Below are positions 6,831-12,873 of a stretch of DNA of 12,873 nt, piece after piece (within the stretch, counting starts at the first letter, position 1; the number at the start of each line of letters is the position of its first letter). Made by a program: the position numbers and the translations under genes. The stretch is from Prevotellaceae bacterium UBA7017 (GTDB lineage: Bacteria; Bacteroidota; Bacteroidia; Bacteroidales; Bacteroidaceae): contig DJWZ01000104.1 in assembly GCA_002449535.1 (NCBI GenBank), positions 1 through 12,873 on the forward strand. The letters are read 5' to 3'. The notes beneath the pieces were generated by a model. The model was not told the origin of the DNA and did not search any database. It saw nothing but the letters and a program-made list of their open reading frames with translations.

Positions 6831-6914
6831 GGGAGGGGTTGAGGGAGGGGTCAAAGCCACCCCTCCCTCGCCACAACCCCAGTATTTATTGGCACTCCAG
6901 CCATATTGAGGGAG
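6829..6914 (+). repeat. Right arm of the 86-bp inverted repeat, with a G-quadruplex motif
   Basis: This is the reverse complement of 5178-5263 with 41 of 42 inner positions conserved. Its first two bases are the last two of the upstream TGA stop. The mRNA-sense strand carries four G-runs (6831-6833, 6835-6838, 6843-6845, 6847-6850) with loops of 1, 4 and 1 nt, and a perfect 11-bp hairpin at 6841-6869 (7-nt loop). No T-run follows, so it is not a standard terminator. Confidence 0.85.
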
Positions 6915-6926
6915 AGGGGGAGAAGA

Positions 6927-6961
6927 TAGTTGATAGTTGATAGTTAAAAGTTAATAGTTAA
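6927..6961 (+). repeat. Five tandem AT-rich heptads before the DUF6078-like start
   Basis: TAGTTGA twice, then TAGTTAA, AAGTTAA and TAGTTAA run without gap to 3 nt before ATG 6964. This occupies the whole ribosome-binding region of the gene, much like the ATTATGA heptads at the lgt start. Confidence 0.8.
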
Positions 6962-6963
6962 AA

Positions 6964-7407
6964 ATGATGACAGAACAAGAGATCTTTACACAAAAAGCCG
7001 TTAGCGGCTATACAGTTTGCTTTGCAGAACAATGTCCTTTGAGGGAGCAATGTTTGCGTTGGAAAGTTGGTGAGCAGATGCCAAACACACAAAGTCATTA
7101 TACTTGTGTTAATCCGTATTATCAGGATGTGGGAACAGAACATTGTTCGCTTTTCCGGAATAAAGAAAAGGTACAGTTTGCAAAAGGTATGCTGCATATC
7201 TTCAATGATGACATGCCTCGTCGCATAGAACCATTCGTGCGCAGCGGCATCATTTCACGTCATTGCCGCACCTATTATTTTGAATATCGCAACGGCAAAC
7301 GCCTTATACATCCTTCCGTCCAAGAAGAAATACGCAGCCTCTTCCGCCAAGCAGGATGGAACGAAGAAATCCATTTCGACAGCTATATAGAAGACTATGA
7401 CTGGTGA
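6964..7407 (+). CDS. DUF6078-like Cys-rich small protein
   Basis: The 147-residue protein has no signal peptide or membrane helix. Its N-terminal 61 residues contain five cysteines (C19, C24, C30, C48, C61), including CFAEQCPLREQC, which suggests metal binding. The second half is basic and aromatic, with DDMPRRIEPFVRSGIISRHCRTYYFEYRNGKR, and it ends in an acidic tail (YIEDYDW). The pattern agrees with my recollection of DUF6078, a Bacteroidota family of unknown role often found beside VirE/DUF3874 genes; that match is from memory. It follows the VapE-like gene by 133 bp, separated by the inverted-repeat arm and the heptad repeats, and has no consensus promoter of its own. ATG 6964 is followed by a second ATG (6967), either of which may be used. 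Confidence 0.8.
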   Translation: MMTEQEIFTQKAVSGYTVCFAEQCPLREQCLRWKVGEQMPNTQSHYTCVNPYYQDVGTEHCSLFRNKEKVQFAKGMLHIFNDDMPRRIEPFVRSGIISRHCRTYYFEYRNGKRLIHPSVQEEIRSLFRQAGWNEEIHFDSYIEDYDW

Positions 7408-7425
7408 AATTTCTTCCTTTTTCTT

Positions 7426-7455
7426 TTGGTGTTTTAGAAATTTTGATTATCTTTG
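7426..7455 (+). promoter_or_regulatory. Bacteroidota-type promoter for RNA copy B and the LRR gene
   Basis: TTG at 7426-7428 and TATCTTTG at 7448-7455, spaced by 19 nt, fit the consensus. The predicted start is near 7461, at the first base of the hairpin GCATA-GAAA-TATGC, giving a leader of about 250 nt before ATG 7715. Confidence 0.8.
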
Positions 7456-7460
7456 CAATC

Positions 7461-7640
7461 GCATAGAAATATGCAAGACATTTTTATTTGCTCATTCGCG
7501 GCTTGAATTGCGACCTCAGAAAGTGAAAGAGCAAAATCAATCATCAAAGAAGCTTGCGCTATATGGCGCAGGTTCTCCCATAGATGATTGAGGGTTGTCG
7601 CAAACCTAAGCCGCGTATGGTGAAAGCCTGCGCTTTTCTT
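7461..7640 (+). ncRNA. Structured leader or small RNA, copy B of an unassigned family
   Basis: A 5' hairpin (GCATA 7461-7465, GAAA loop region, TATGC 7470-7474) precedes a nested fold. P1 is CGCGGCTT/AAGCCGCG (7497-7504 with 7608-7615) and P2 is TTGCGAC/GTCGCAA (7508-7514 with 7597-7603). P3 is CAATCATC/GATGATTG (7538-7545 with 7583-7590), and P4 is a 6-bp hairpin with an ATAT loop (7555-7570). P4 is followed by GGTTCTCCCATA. GAA and ACCT join P1 to P2, as AAA and ACCT do in copy A. All stems are perfect apart from one G-U pair. After P1' comes CCTGCGC (7627-7633), which can instead pair with GCGCAGG (7566-7572) and is followed by TTTTCTT. The core shows no long reading frame. The family is not known to me; a regulated leader for the LRR gene or an independent RNA are both open. 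Confidence 0.7.
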
Positions 7641-7714
7641 ATGCCCAAAAGTCTATGCAATTTCTGTCCAGAAAAAGAAGCAAGAACTAATAACAACAAA
7701 CAAATGTTCGAATT

Positions 7715-9781
7715 ATGAAACGGTTTTCATTTTCACTTTTGACGATATTTATAACTATCGCAACAGCATTTGCAGACGTGCAAATTGTAGGAAATAACTT
7801 TCCTGATAACAATTTTCGTATTTACCTGCTCAATCAAAGTTATGGCAAAGATGGGGTAATTACCACAGCAGAAATTGCCAATATTACGGAGATAAATGTG
7901 TCTTCTCTTAAAATTCAAAGTCTGGAGGGAATAAAATATTTTACAGCATTGAAAACGCTTAATTGCGACAATAATAAACTTACATCGCTTGATGTCTCAA
8001 AGAATACGAAACTGACACGTCTGAATTGCTCCGGCAATCAAATCAGGGGGGCAGCGATGGATGCTCTTATCAACAGTTTACCATCTGTTAATAGCGGTTC
8101 ATTTCATGCTATCAATCTTTCGAATGAAGGAAATGTAATGACTGCTTCACGAGTTGCTACTGCCAAGACAAAGGGGTGGGAAACGTGGTACACTGAAAGC
8201 GGTACTATTTGGGAGAAATATGCAGGTGCACCTGATGGCATTGAGATAGAAGAGAGAAGTTTTCCTGACGAAAACTTTCGTCTCTATCTGGCTTCACATG
8301 ATTACGGTAAAGACTATATAATATCTGATGCGGAAATAAAAAGTATAACATACATGAATATTGATTCGAAGAATGTTGTTTCCTTACAAGGTATCGAATA
8401 CTTTACGGCATTAGAATCACTGTGGCTTTTCGGAAACTCAATAAACTCCCTTGACGTTTCCCAAAACGCAAGCCTCACGGAACTGTACTGCAATTACAAC
8501 AATCTTACCAAACTTAATGTTACAGGATGCAACGCTTTGGAAATTCTATGCTGCAACCGCAACAAACTGACGCAAATTGATGTATCAGGATGCCCGTCTC
8601 TAAAGACTCTGCGATGTGACCAAAATCAGATAAAGGGGGCAGCGATGGATGCTCTTATCGCAAGTCTGCCGACAGTAAGCAGTGGTGAATTGTGGGTAAC
8701 ATTCAATGAAGGCGAGGAAAACGAAATTACAACCATTCAGATTGCTGCCGCCAAGAAAAAAGGCTGGACTGCAAAATATAATGACGGAACAAAATGGCAA
8801 GAGTATGCTGCTGGAGACATTGCTATCAACGAAGACAACTTCCCTGATGAGAATTTTCGCAACTGGATATTGTCCCAATCATTCGGTGAGGATCACATAC
8901 TTACAGAAAATGAAATTACCAATATAACCAGAATGGATGTACGCAATAGTGATATTCATCTCCTAAAAGGTATAGAATGCTTTACTGCTCTTACATACCT
9001 ATGCTGCACAGGTAACTACCTTAGTTCACTTGACTTGACAAAGAATACGAATCTACAAATATTGTTATGCTCTAATAATAATCTCATTCAACTCGACTTG
9101 TCAAAGAATACTGAACTTACAAACATAACCTGCTATAATAATCTCTTGACTTCGCTTGACGTTACAGGTCTCACAAAACTAAATAAGTTAGATTGCTATA
9201 ATAATAAACTGACATCGCTGAATGTGACAGGATGTACTGCACTGACATCATTATTGTTATATCAAAACAATATATCGGGCGATAATATGGATTCTTTCAT
9301 CGCGACCTTGCCAAATGTAAATAGCGGGAACATGTGTGTCATAAATAATGAAGGTGAAGGTAACATTATAATGGTTAGTCAAGTTGCTGATGCCAAAAAG
9401 CAGGGTTGGAAATCACTATATACTACAGATGGAAAATTATGGAAAGAATATGAAGGTTGCGAGGAAAAAAAATGTGCAACTCCAACTATAGCTTTAGTAG
9501 ATGGAAAATTAGTATTTAGATGCAAAACTGAAGGTGTAAAATATGCATGCAATTTGGGATTTGAAACTGATGGAAATAATGTAACTCTTCCGTCAAGGAT
9601 TAAGATTTCTGTGCATGCTATAAAAGATGGATTTGAGCCTTCTGACACTCTAACATATGAAACCAGTTTAAGAGTTCTATTAGACAAGATTGGTGACATA
9701 AATGGCGATGGCGAAGTTGGTATGCCAGATGTTATGTATATAGTCAACTATATCCTTAACGGCAAATTCCCAGACAAATAA
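7715..9781 (+). CDS. Secreted Cys-ladder leucine-rich-repeat protein with dockerin-like C-terminus
   Basis: The 688-residue protein has a signal peptide (residues 1-20, cleavage after AFA). Three homologous modules begin near residues 21, 176 and 367. Each opens with a NFPDxNFR segment and an acidic EF-hand-like loop (YGKDGVITTAEI in the first), runs through leucine-rich repeats of about 21 residues, and closes with an ALIxSLP...GWxxxY segment. The repeats carry a cysteine in the position shown by LNCDNN, LYCNYN, LCCNRN and LDCYNN, like the Cys-ladder LRRs of Listeria InlJ. Residues from about 585 (CATPTIALVDGKLVFRC) form a beta-rich domain seen in Prevotella surface proteins. The end (about 658-688) has a dockerin-type calcium loop, DINGDGEVGMPD. 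A surface binding or adhesion role is likely. It has its own promoter, a long structured leader and a strong terminator. No enzyme domain is visible. Confidence 0.9.
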   Translation: MKRFSFSLLTIFITIATAFADVQIVGNNFPDNNFRIYLLNQSYGKDGVITTAEIANITEINVSSLKIQSLEGIKYFTALKTLNCDNNKLTSLDVSKNTKLTRLNCSGNQIRGAAMDALINSLPSVNSGSFHAINLSNEGNVMTASRVATAKTKGWETWYTESGTIWEKYAGAPDGIEIEERSFPDENFRLYLASHDYGKDYIISDAEIKSITYMNIDSKNVVSLQGIEYFTALESLWLFGNSINSLDVSQNASLTELYCNYNNLTKLNVTGCNALEILCCNRNKLTQIDVSGCPSLKTLRCDQNQIKGAAMDALIASLPTVSSGELWVTFNEGEENEITTIQIAAAKKKGWTAKYNDGTKWQEYAAGDIAINEDNFPDENFRNWILSQSFGEDHILTENEITNITRMDVRNSDIHLLKGIECFTALTYLCCTGNYLSSLDLTKNTNLQILLCSNNNLIQLDLSKNTELTNITCYNNLLTSLDVTGLTKLNKLDCYNNKLTSLNVTGCTALTSLLLYQNNISGDNMDSFIATLPNVNSGNMCVINNEGEGNIIMVSQVADAKKQGWKSLYTTDGKLWKEYEGCEEKKCATPTIALVDGKLVFRCKTEGVKYACNLGFETDGNNVTLPSRIKISVHAIKDGFEPSDTLTYETSLRVLLDKIGDINGDGEVGMPDVMYIVNYILNGKFPDK

Positions 9782-9806
9782 AAATTGAATATTGAAAATA
9801 TAACCT

Positions 9807-9846
9807 GCTCACGTAGAACCTCACTCTGCGTGAGCTTTTTGTTTTT
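9807..9846 (+). terminator. Rho-independent terminator after the LRR gene
   Basis: A 9-bp stem with one G-U pair (GCTCACGTA 9807-9815, TGCGTGAGC 9827-9835) and an 11-nt loop is followed by TTTTTGTTTTT (9836-9846). It lies 25 nt after the LRR stop. Confidence 0.93.
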
Positions 9847-9917
9847 AGATGAATTAAAGTTGTCAGCATTCGAAGATTGAAGAAGGATTGAAGAATAAAA
9901 AAATTTTCGTTTTCGTT

Positions 9918-9948
9918 TTGGTTTTCGTTAAATTTTTTCGTATCTTTG
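9918..9948 (+). promoter_or_regulatory. Bacteroidota-type promoter upstream of an ORF stump and the lipoprotein
   Basis: TTG at 9918-9920 and TATCTTTG at 9941-9948 are 20 nt apart. The region before it is a run of TTTCG/TTTTG units. The predicted start is near 9954, about 45 nt before ATG 10000. Confidence 0.8.
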
Positions 9949-9999
9949 CGCCTGTTATATGGTTATATTTTTGAAGAAACAAATTATCTGATTTATAAA

Positions 10000-10056
10000 A
10001 TGGAAGCATCTGTAAACGATATTCAAACAGTAAGCCCGATAGATGCATTATGTTAA
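10000..10056 (+). pseudogene. 18-codon stump, probable remnant of a small gene
   Basis: ATG 10000 encodes MEASVNDIQTVSPIDALC and stops at TAA 10054-10056. The VSPIDAL stretch resembles, from memory, the N-terminus of a small Prevotella protein family that normally continues as a longer helical protein. Here it ends after 18 codons, overlapping an ATG (10050) in the lipoprotein frame. It has a consensus promoter and A-rich leader of its own. It may be a deletion scar, or a short leader peptide. Confidence 0.4.
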
Positions 10057-10064
10057 CAAACAAT

Positions 10065-10649
10065 ATGAAAAAAATTATGAATTGGGTGCTCGCCGTCACC
10101 CTGACCATCAGCTGTACACTGGTACCGACATCATGTTCCGATGACTCAAGTGACAAACCCGTCGCACTGAGTCAGAGTCGCGTGGGCTATTCTGCCTGGG
10201 GCACGCAAGTCAGTTACACCCACTGCGAGCCGCTGCCCAAAACGGGGATGCCCGAGTTTGTCCGTGGCTCGTGGGAGGTGAACGACGGCATCTTGCAACA
10301 TAAAAAATGTGAGGAGGCGCCGCTGGCTATTTGCAAATATGTCATCCCCTCTGACCACTACACCATCCATTGCACTGCCCGCAAAGACAGCGGTCCGGAG
10401 GGTTTCATTATCGTGTTCAACTATGTGGATACCCAGCACTATTGCCAGCTCAACTTCGGCACCAACGGCAATACGCAGCACGCCATTGAACAAATCAGCG
10501 GCGACAGCAAGATACAGACGACAGTGCGCACCGGCAGCGTAGAGACAGGAAAATGGTATGACGTGAAACTTACCGTAGCCGGCGACAACGTTAAAGCGTG
10601 GCTCGATAATGAAATAGTGTTTGACATAATACTCAAAAAAACGCACTAA
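10065..10649 (+). CDS. Lipoprotein with a GH51-type lectin-like domain only
   Basis: The product (194 residues) begins MKKIMNWVLAVTLTISC, a lipoprotein signal sequence ending in the lipobox PTSC, with mature Cys followed by SDDSSD. The rest resembles the concanavalin-like domain found in GH51 alpha-L-arabinofuranosidases: YSAWGTQVSY, GSWEVNDGILQ, CTARKDSGPEGFIIVFNY, GNTQHAIEQ, SVETGKWYDVKLTV and AWLDNEIVFDI. In those enzymes the chain goes on to further domains; here it stops two codons after IILKK. The (beta/alpha)8 catalytic domain is absent, so it is either a stand-alone glycan-binding lipoprotein or a truncated remnant. An in-frame ATG at 10050 adds five residues; I chose 10065 because MKK begins the signal sequence. 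The coding region is richer in G+C than the neighbouring LRR gene. mutS starts 59 bp later. Confidence 0.75.
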   Translation: MKKIMNWVLAVTLTISCTLVPTSCSDDSSDKPVALSQSRVGYSAWGTQVSYTHCEPLPKTGMPEFVRGSWEVNDGILQHKKCEEAPLAICKYVIPSDHYTIHCTARKDSGPEGFIIVFNYVDTQHYCQLNFGTNGNTQHAIEQISGDSKIQTTVRTGSVETGKWYDVKLTVAGDNVKAWLDNEIVFDIILKKTH

Positions 10650-10652
10650 AAT

Positions 10653-10683
10653 TTGATTATTCCACAAGTTTTTTGTAATTTTG
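10653..10683 (+). promoter_or_regulatory. Bacteroidota-type promoter for mutS
   Basis: TTG at 10653-10655 and TAATTTTG at 10676-10683 are 20 nt apart. The predicted start is near 10689, giving a leader of about 20 nt before ATG 10709. The -33 element begins 4 bp after the lipoprotein stop, so the intergenic region is almost entirely this promoter. Confidence 0.8.
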
Positions 10684-10708
10684 CGCGCATAATTTGAATT
10701 ATACGCAG

Positions 10709-12873
10709 ATGGCAAAGAAAGAGTTGACCCCAATGATGAAGCAATTTTTTGACCTCAAGGCAAAGCACCCTGAGGCTCTGTTGCTGTTTCGTTGTGGCGA
10801 CTTCTATGAGACATATTGCCAGGATGCTGTAGAGGCTTCACAGATATTGGGCATCACCCTGACAAAACGTAACAACGGTGCCTCACAGGGCGACGAAATG
10901 GCTGGTTTTCCACATCATGCCTTGGACACATACCTTCCAAAACTGATAAGGGCAGGCAGGAGGGTTGCCATCTGCGACCAGCTGGAAGACCCAAAGCTGA
11001 CAAAAAAGCTCGTAAAGCGTGGCATCACGGAACTTGTCACCCCAGGTGTTGCCCTGCAGGATAATGTGCTGAACTACAAGGAAAACAACTTCCTCTGCGC
11101 CATTCATCACGGAAAAGTATCCCTTGGCATAGCCTTGCTTGACATCTCTACGGGAGAATTCCTATGCGACCAGGGAAACAGGGAGTATATCGACAAGATG
11201 CTGGCTAACTTTGCCCCAAAGGAGATTCTCGTCGAAAGGGGTAAGCTGAATTTCAACTCCAACTATTCCATCTTCAACCTCGATGACTGGGTGTTTACGG
11301 AACAGACAGCCATGCAGAAGCTTACCAAGCACTTTCATGTGAAAAACATGAAGGGTTTTGGTGTTGATGACCTGAAAGACGGAATAATTGCCGCAGGAGC
11401 AATACTGTATTACCTCGAATACACCCAGCACACACATATTGACCATATTACAAAGATACAGCGCATTGATGCTGACAAATTTGTACGCTTGGATAACTTC
11501 ACCATCAGGAACCTGGAACTTCTCAGTCCTCTTCATGAAGGTGGAGTATGCCTTACAGACATCATCGACTATACCGTTTCGCCTATGGGAGCACGAATGC
11601 TCAGAAGGTGGCTGGTATTCCCACTTCGCGATGAAAAGGCTATAAATGACCGTCTTGATGCCGTAGATTACTTCTTCTGCCAGCCAGATTCACGCGATGC
11701 CATAGACGAAGAGCTGCATCGCATAGGTGATATGGAACGCATAGTATCAAAGGTAGCAACAGGAAGGGCAAATCCTCGTGAGATAATACAGATAAGCAAT
11801 TCACTGACTGCCTTGAAGCCTATAAAGGTGATATGCGCCCAGAGCAATACAGAGGTACTGAAAAAGGTCAGTGAGAAAATAGATACCCTCGACGAACTGA
11901 AGGACATCATAATAAAGACAGTAGAACCAGAACCACCTATCCAGATTGGGAAGGGTTCTGTAATCAGAAAAGGTGTCAACAGCGAACTTGACGAACTGAG
12001 AAACATAGCATATAGCGGCAAGGACTACCTACTGCAGATGCAGCAAAGGGAGATAGAGCGGACGGGAATAACATCCCTGAAGATAGGCTATAACAACGTA
12101 TTTGGATATTACCTGGAAGTTCGTAACACATTCAAGGATAATGTGCCGCCAGAATGGATAAGAAAGCAGACATTGGCAAACGCAGAACGCTATATTACCG
12201 ATGAACTGAAGGCTTATGAGGAAAAAATACTTGGTGCAGAAGAAAAGATTCTTGCCCTTGAGACAAGACTTTTCTTTGAACTGATACAGAGAGTACAACG
12301 AAATATCACACAACTGCAGCAAGATGCTCATTTCGTAGCAGAATTAGACTGTCTGCTGTCATTTACCAAGACATCTCTTGAACACCACTATGTGCGCCCT
12401 GTTATTGACGATTCCACCGTACTGGAGATAAAGCAGGGGCGACATCCTGTCATAGAGGCAAATATGCCAATCGGAGACAAATATGTTCCAAATGACATTT
12501 CCCTGTATCCACAAAGGGTTCCAGACAAACCTCTTTCGCAGATTATCATTATCACAGGTCCTAACATGGCTGGTAAATCGGCACTGCTAAGACAGACAGC
12601 CCTTATAGTGCTGCTGGCACAGATAGGATGCTACGTGCCGGCAGATTCTGCCCATATCGGTATGGTGGATAAGATTTTCACCAGAGTAGGGGCATCAGAC
12701 AGCCTGTCAACAGGCGAATCAACATTTATGGTTGAAATGACAGAGGCGGCAAATATCCTTAACAATGTTACGGATAAGAGCCTTGTGCTGTTTGACGAAT
12801 TGGGAAGGGGAACAAGTACCTATGATGGTATATCAATAGCATGGAGTATAGTGGAATATCTTCATGAACACAA
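10709..12873 (+). CDS. mutS: DNA mismatch repair protein MutS (3' partial)
   Basis: MutS recognises base mismatches and small loops and, as an ATP-driven clamp, recruits MutL. The open frame starts MAKKELTPMMKQFFDLK and runs 721 codons to the right edge without a stop; a complete MutS is about 850-890 residues, so the C-terminal part is missing. The mismatch-reading motif GDFYE is at residues 30-34, with F32 and E34 as the intercalating Phe and hydrogen-bonding Glu. The connector, lever and clamp regions follow. In the ATPase domain Walker A is GPNMAGKSA from residue 617 (Ala replaces the usual second Gly of GG and the final Thr, as in other Bacteroidota), and Walker B is VLFDELGRGTST near 693-704. 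The SLSTGESTFMVEM segment precedes it. A consensus promoter lies just upstream. Confidence 0.97.
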   Translation, partial: MAKKELTPMMKQFFDLKAKHPEALLLFRCGDFYETYCQDAVEASQILGITLTKRNNGASQGDEMAGFPHHALDTYLPKLIRAGRRVAICDQLEDPKLTKKLVKRGITELVTPGVALQDNVLNYKENNFLCAIHHGKVSLGIALLDISTGEFLCDQGNREYIDKMLANFAPKEILVERGKLNFNSNYSIFNLDDWVFTEQTAMQKLTKHFHVKNMKGFGVDDLKDGIIAAGAILYYLEYTQHTHIDHITKIQRIDADKFVRLDNFTIRNLELLSPLHEGGVCLTDIIDYTVSPMGARMLRRWLVFPLRDEKAINDRLDAVDYFFCQPDSRDAIDEELHRIGDMERIVSKVATGRANPREIIQISNSLTALKPIKVICAQSNTEVLKKVSEKIDTLDELKDIIIKTVEPEPPIQIGKGSVIRKGVNSELDELRNIAYSGKDYLLQMQQREIERTGITSLKIGYNNVFGYYLEVRNTFKDNVPPEWIRKQTLANAERYITDELKAYEEKILGAEEKILALETRLFFELIQRVQRNITQLQQDAHFVAELDCLLSFTKTSLEHHYVRPVIDDSTVLEIKQGRHPVIEANMPIGDKYVPNDISLYPQRVPDKPLSQIIIITGPNMAGKSALLRQTALIVLLAQIGCYVPADSAHIGMVDKIFTRVGASDSLSTGESTFMVEMTEAANILNNVTDKSLVLFDELGRGTSTYDGISIAWSIVEYLHEH

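Noticed and set aside
5178..6914. A complete insertion sequence
   Set aside because: The only gene between the arms is a VapE-type ATPase. No transposase motif or clear target-site duplication is visible.
7397..7591. Plus-strand 64-codon frame starting at the end of the DUF6078-like gene
   Set aside because: It spans the promoter and RNA copy B, and its composition is not protein-like.
7597..7640. Resemblance of CGCAAACC...ATGGTGAAAGCC to a c-di-GMP-I riboswitch
   Set aside because: The tetraloop-receptor layout and the order of conserved strings do not fit, and copy A lacks the same strings.
1..12873. CRISPR array
   Set aside because: No regularly spaced identical repeats of 20-40 bp with unique spacers were seen.

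Overview
The window looks like a Bacteroidota chromosome, most likely of the Prevotella/Segatella group. The evidence is as follows. Five promoters fit the Bacteroidota pattern (TTG at -33, 19-20 nt spacing, TAnnTTTG at -7). Shine-Dalgarno sites are largely absent. The left edge carries a C-terminal fragment resembling a type IX secretion sorting domain. There is an LRR/dockerin-type surface protein, a lipoprotein beginning MKKIMNW with a SCSDD lipobox, and AT-rich heptad repeats in front of start codons. The genus is an inference from these traits.

Layout. Bases 1-2303 are conserved chromosome: the end of a secreted protein, ychF, and lgt, closed by a strong stem-loop terminator. Bases 2391-4702 hold a minus-strand operon of three unrecognised genes: a small two-helix membrane protein, a two-helix membrane protein with a soluble domain, and a soluble 393-aa protein. 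Its promoter (4966-4996) lies about 260 nt upstream, and the leader contains an elaborate folded RNA followed by a Rho-independent terminator. Bases 5100-7407 hold an accessory module: an SF3-like VapE/DUF3874-type ATPase gene, flanked by 86-bp imperfect inverted repeats rich in GGGAGGGG, then a DUF6078-like Cys-rich gene. Bases 7448-9846 hold a second promoter, a second folded RNA and a 688-aa secreted LRR protein with its terminator. Bases 9918-10649 look like decayed DNA: a promoter, an 18-codon stump and a lipoprotein carrying only the lectin-like domain typical of GH51 arabinofuranosidases. From 10653 mutS begins and runs off the right edge.

The most interesting observation is that the two leaders (4760-4882 minus, 7497-7615 plus) appear to be the same RNA family. 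Both have an 8-bp P1, a 3-nt 5' bulge, a 7-8-bp P2, the unpaired tetranucleotide ACCT on the 3' side, a P3, and a 6-bp hairpin with an NNAT-type tetraloop followed by GG and a pyrimidine-rich strand. The stems differ almost completely in sequence yet pair perfectly, which is covariation visible inside one window. I cannot match this to a family I know with certainty. It may be a riboswitch-like leader or a free-standing small RNA.

Most functional links are inferred from position only. ychF, lgt and mutS are independent housekeeping genes. The minus operon and the VapE module are accessory.
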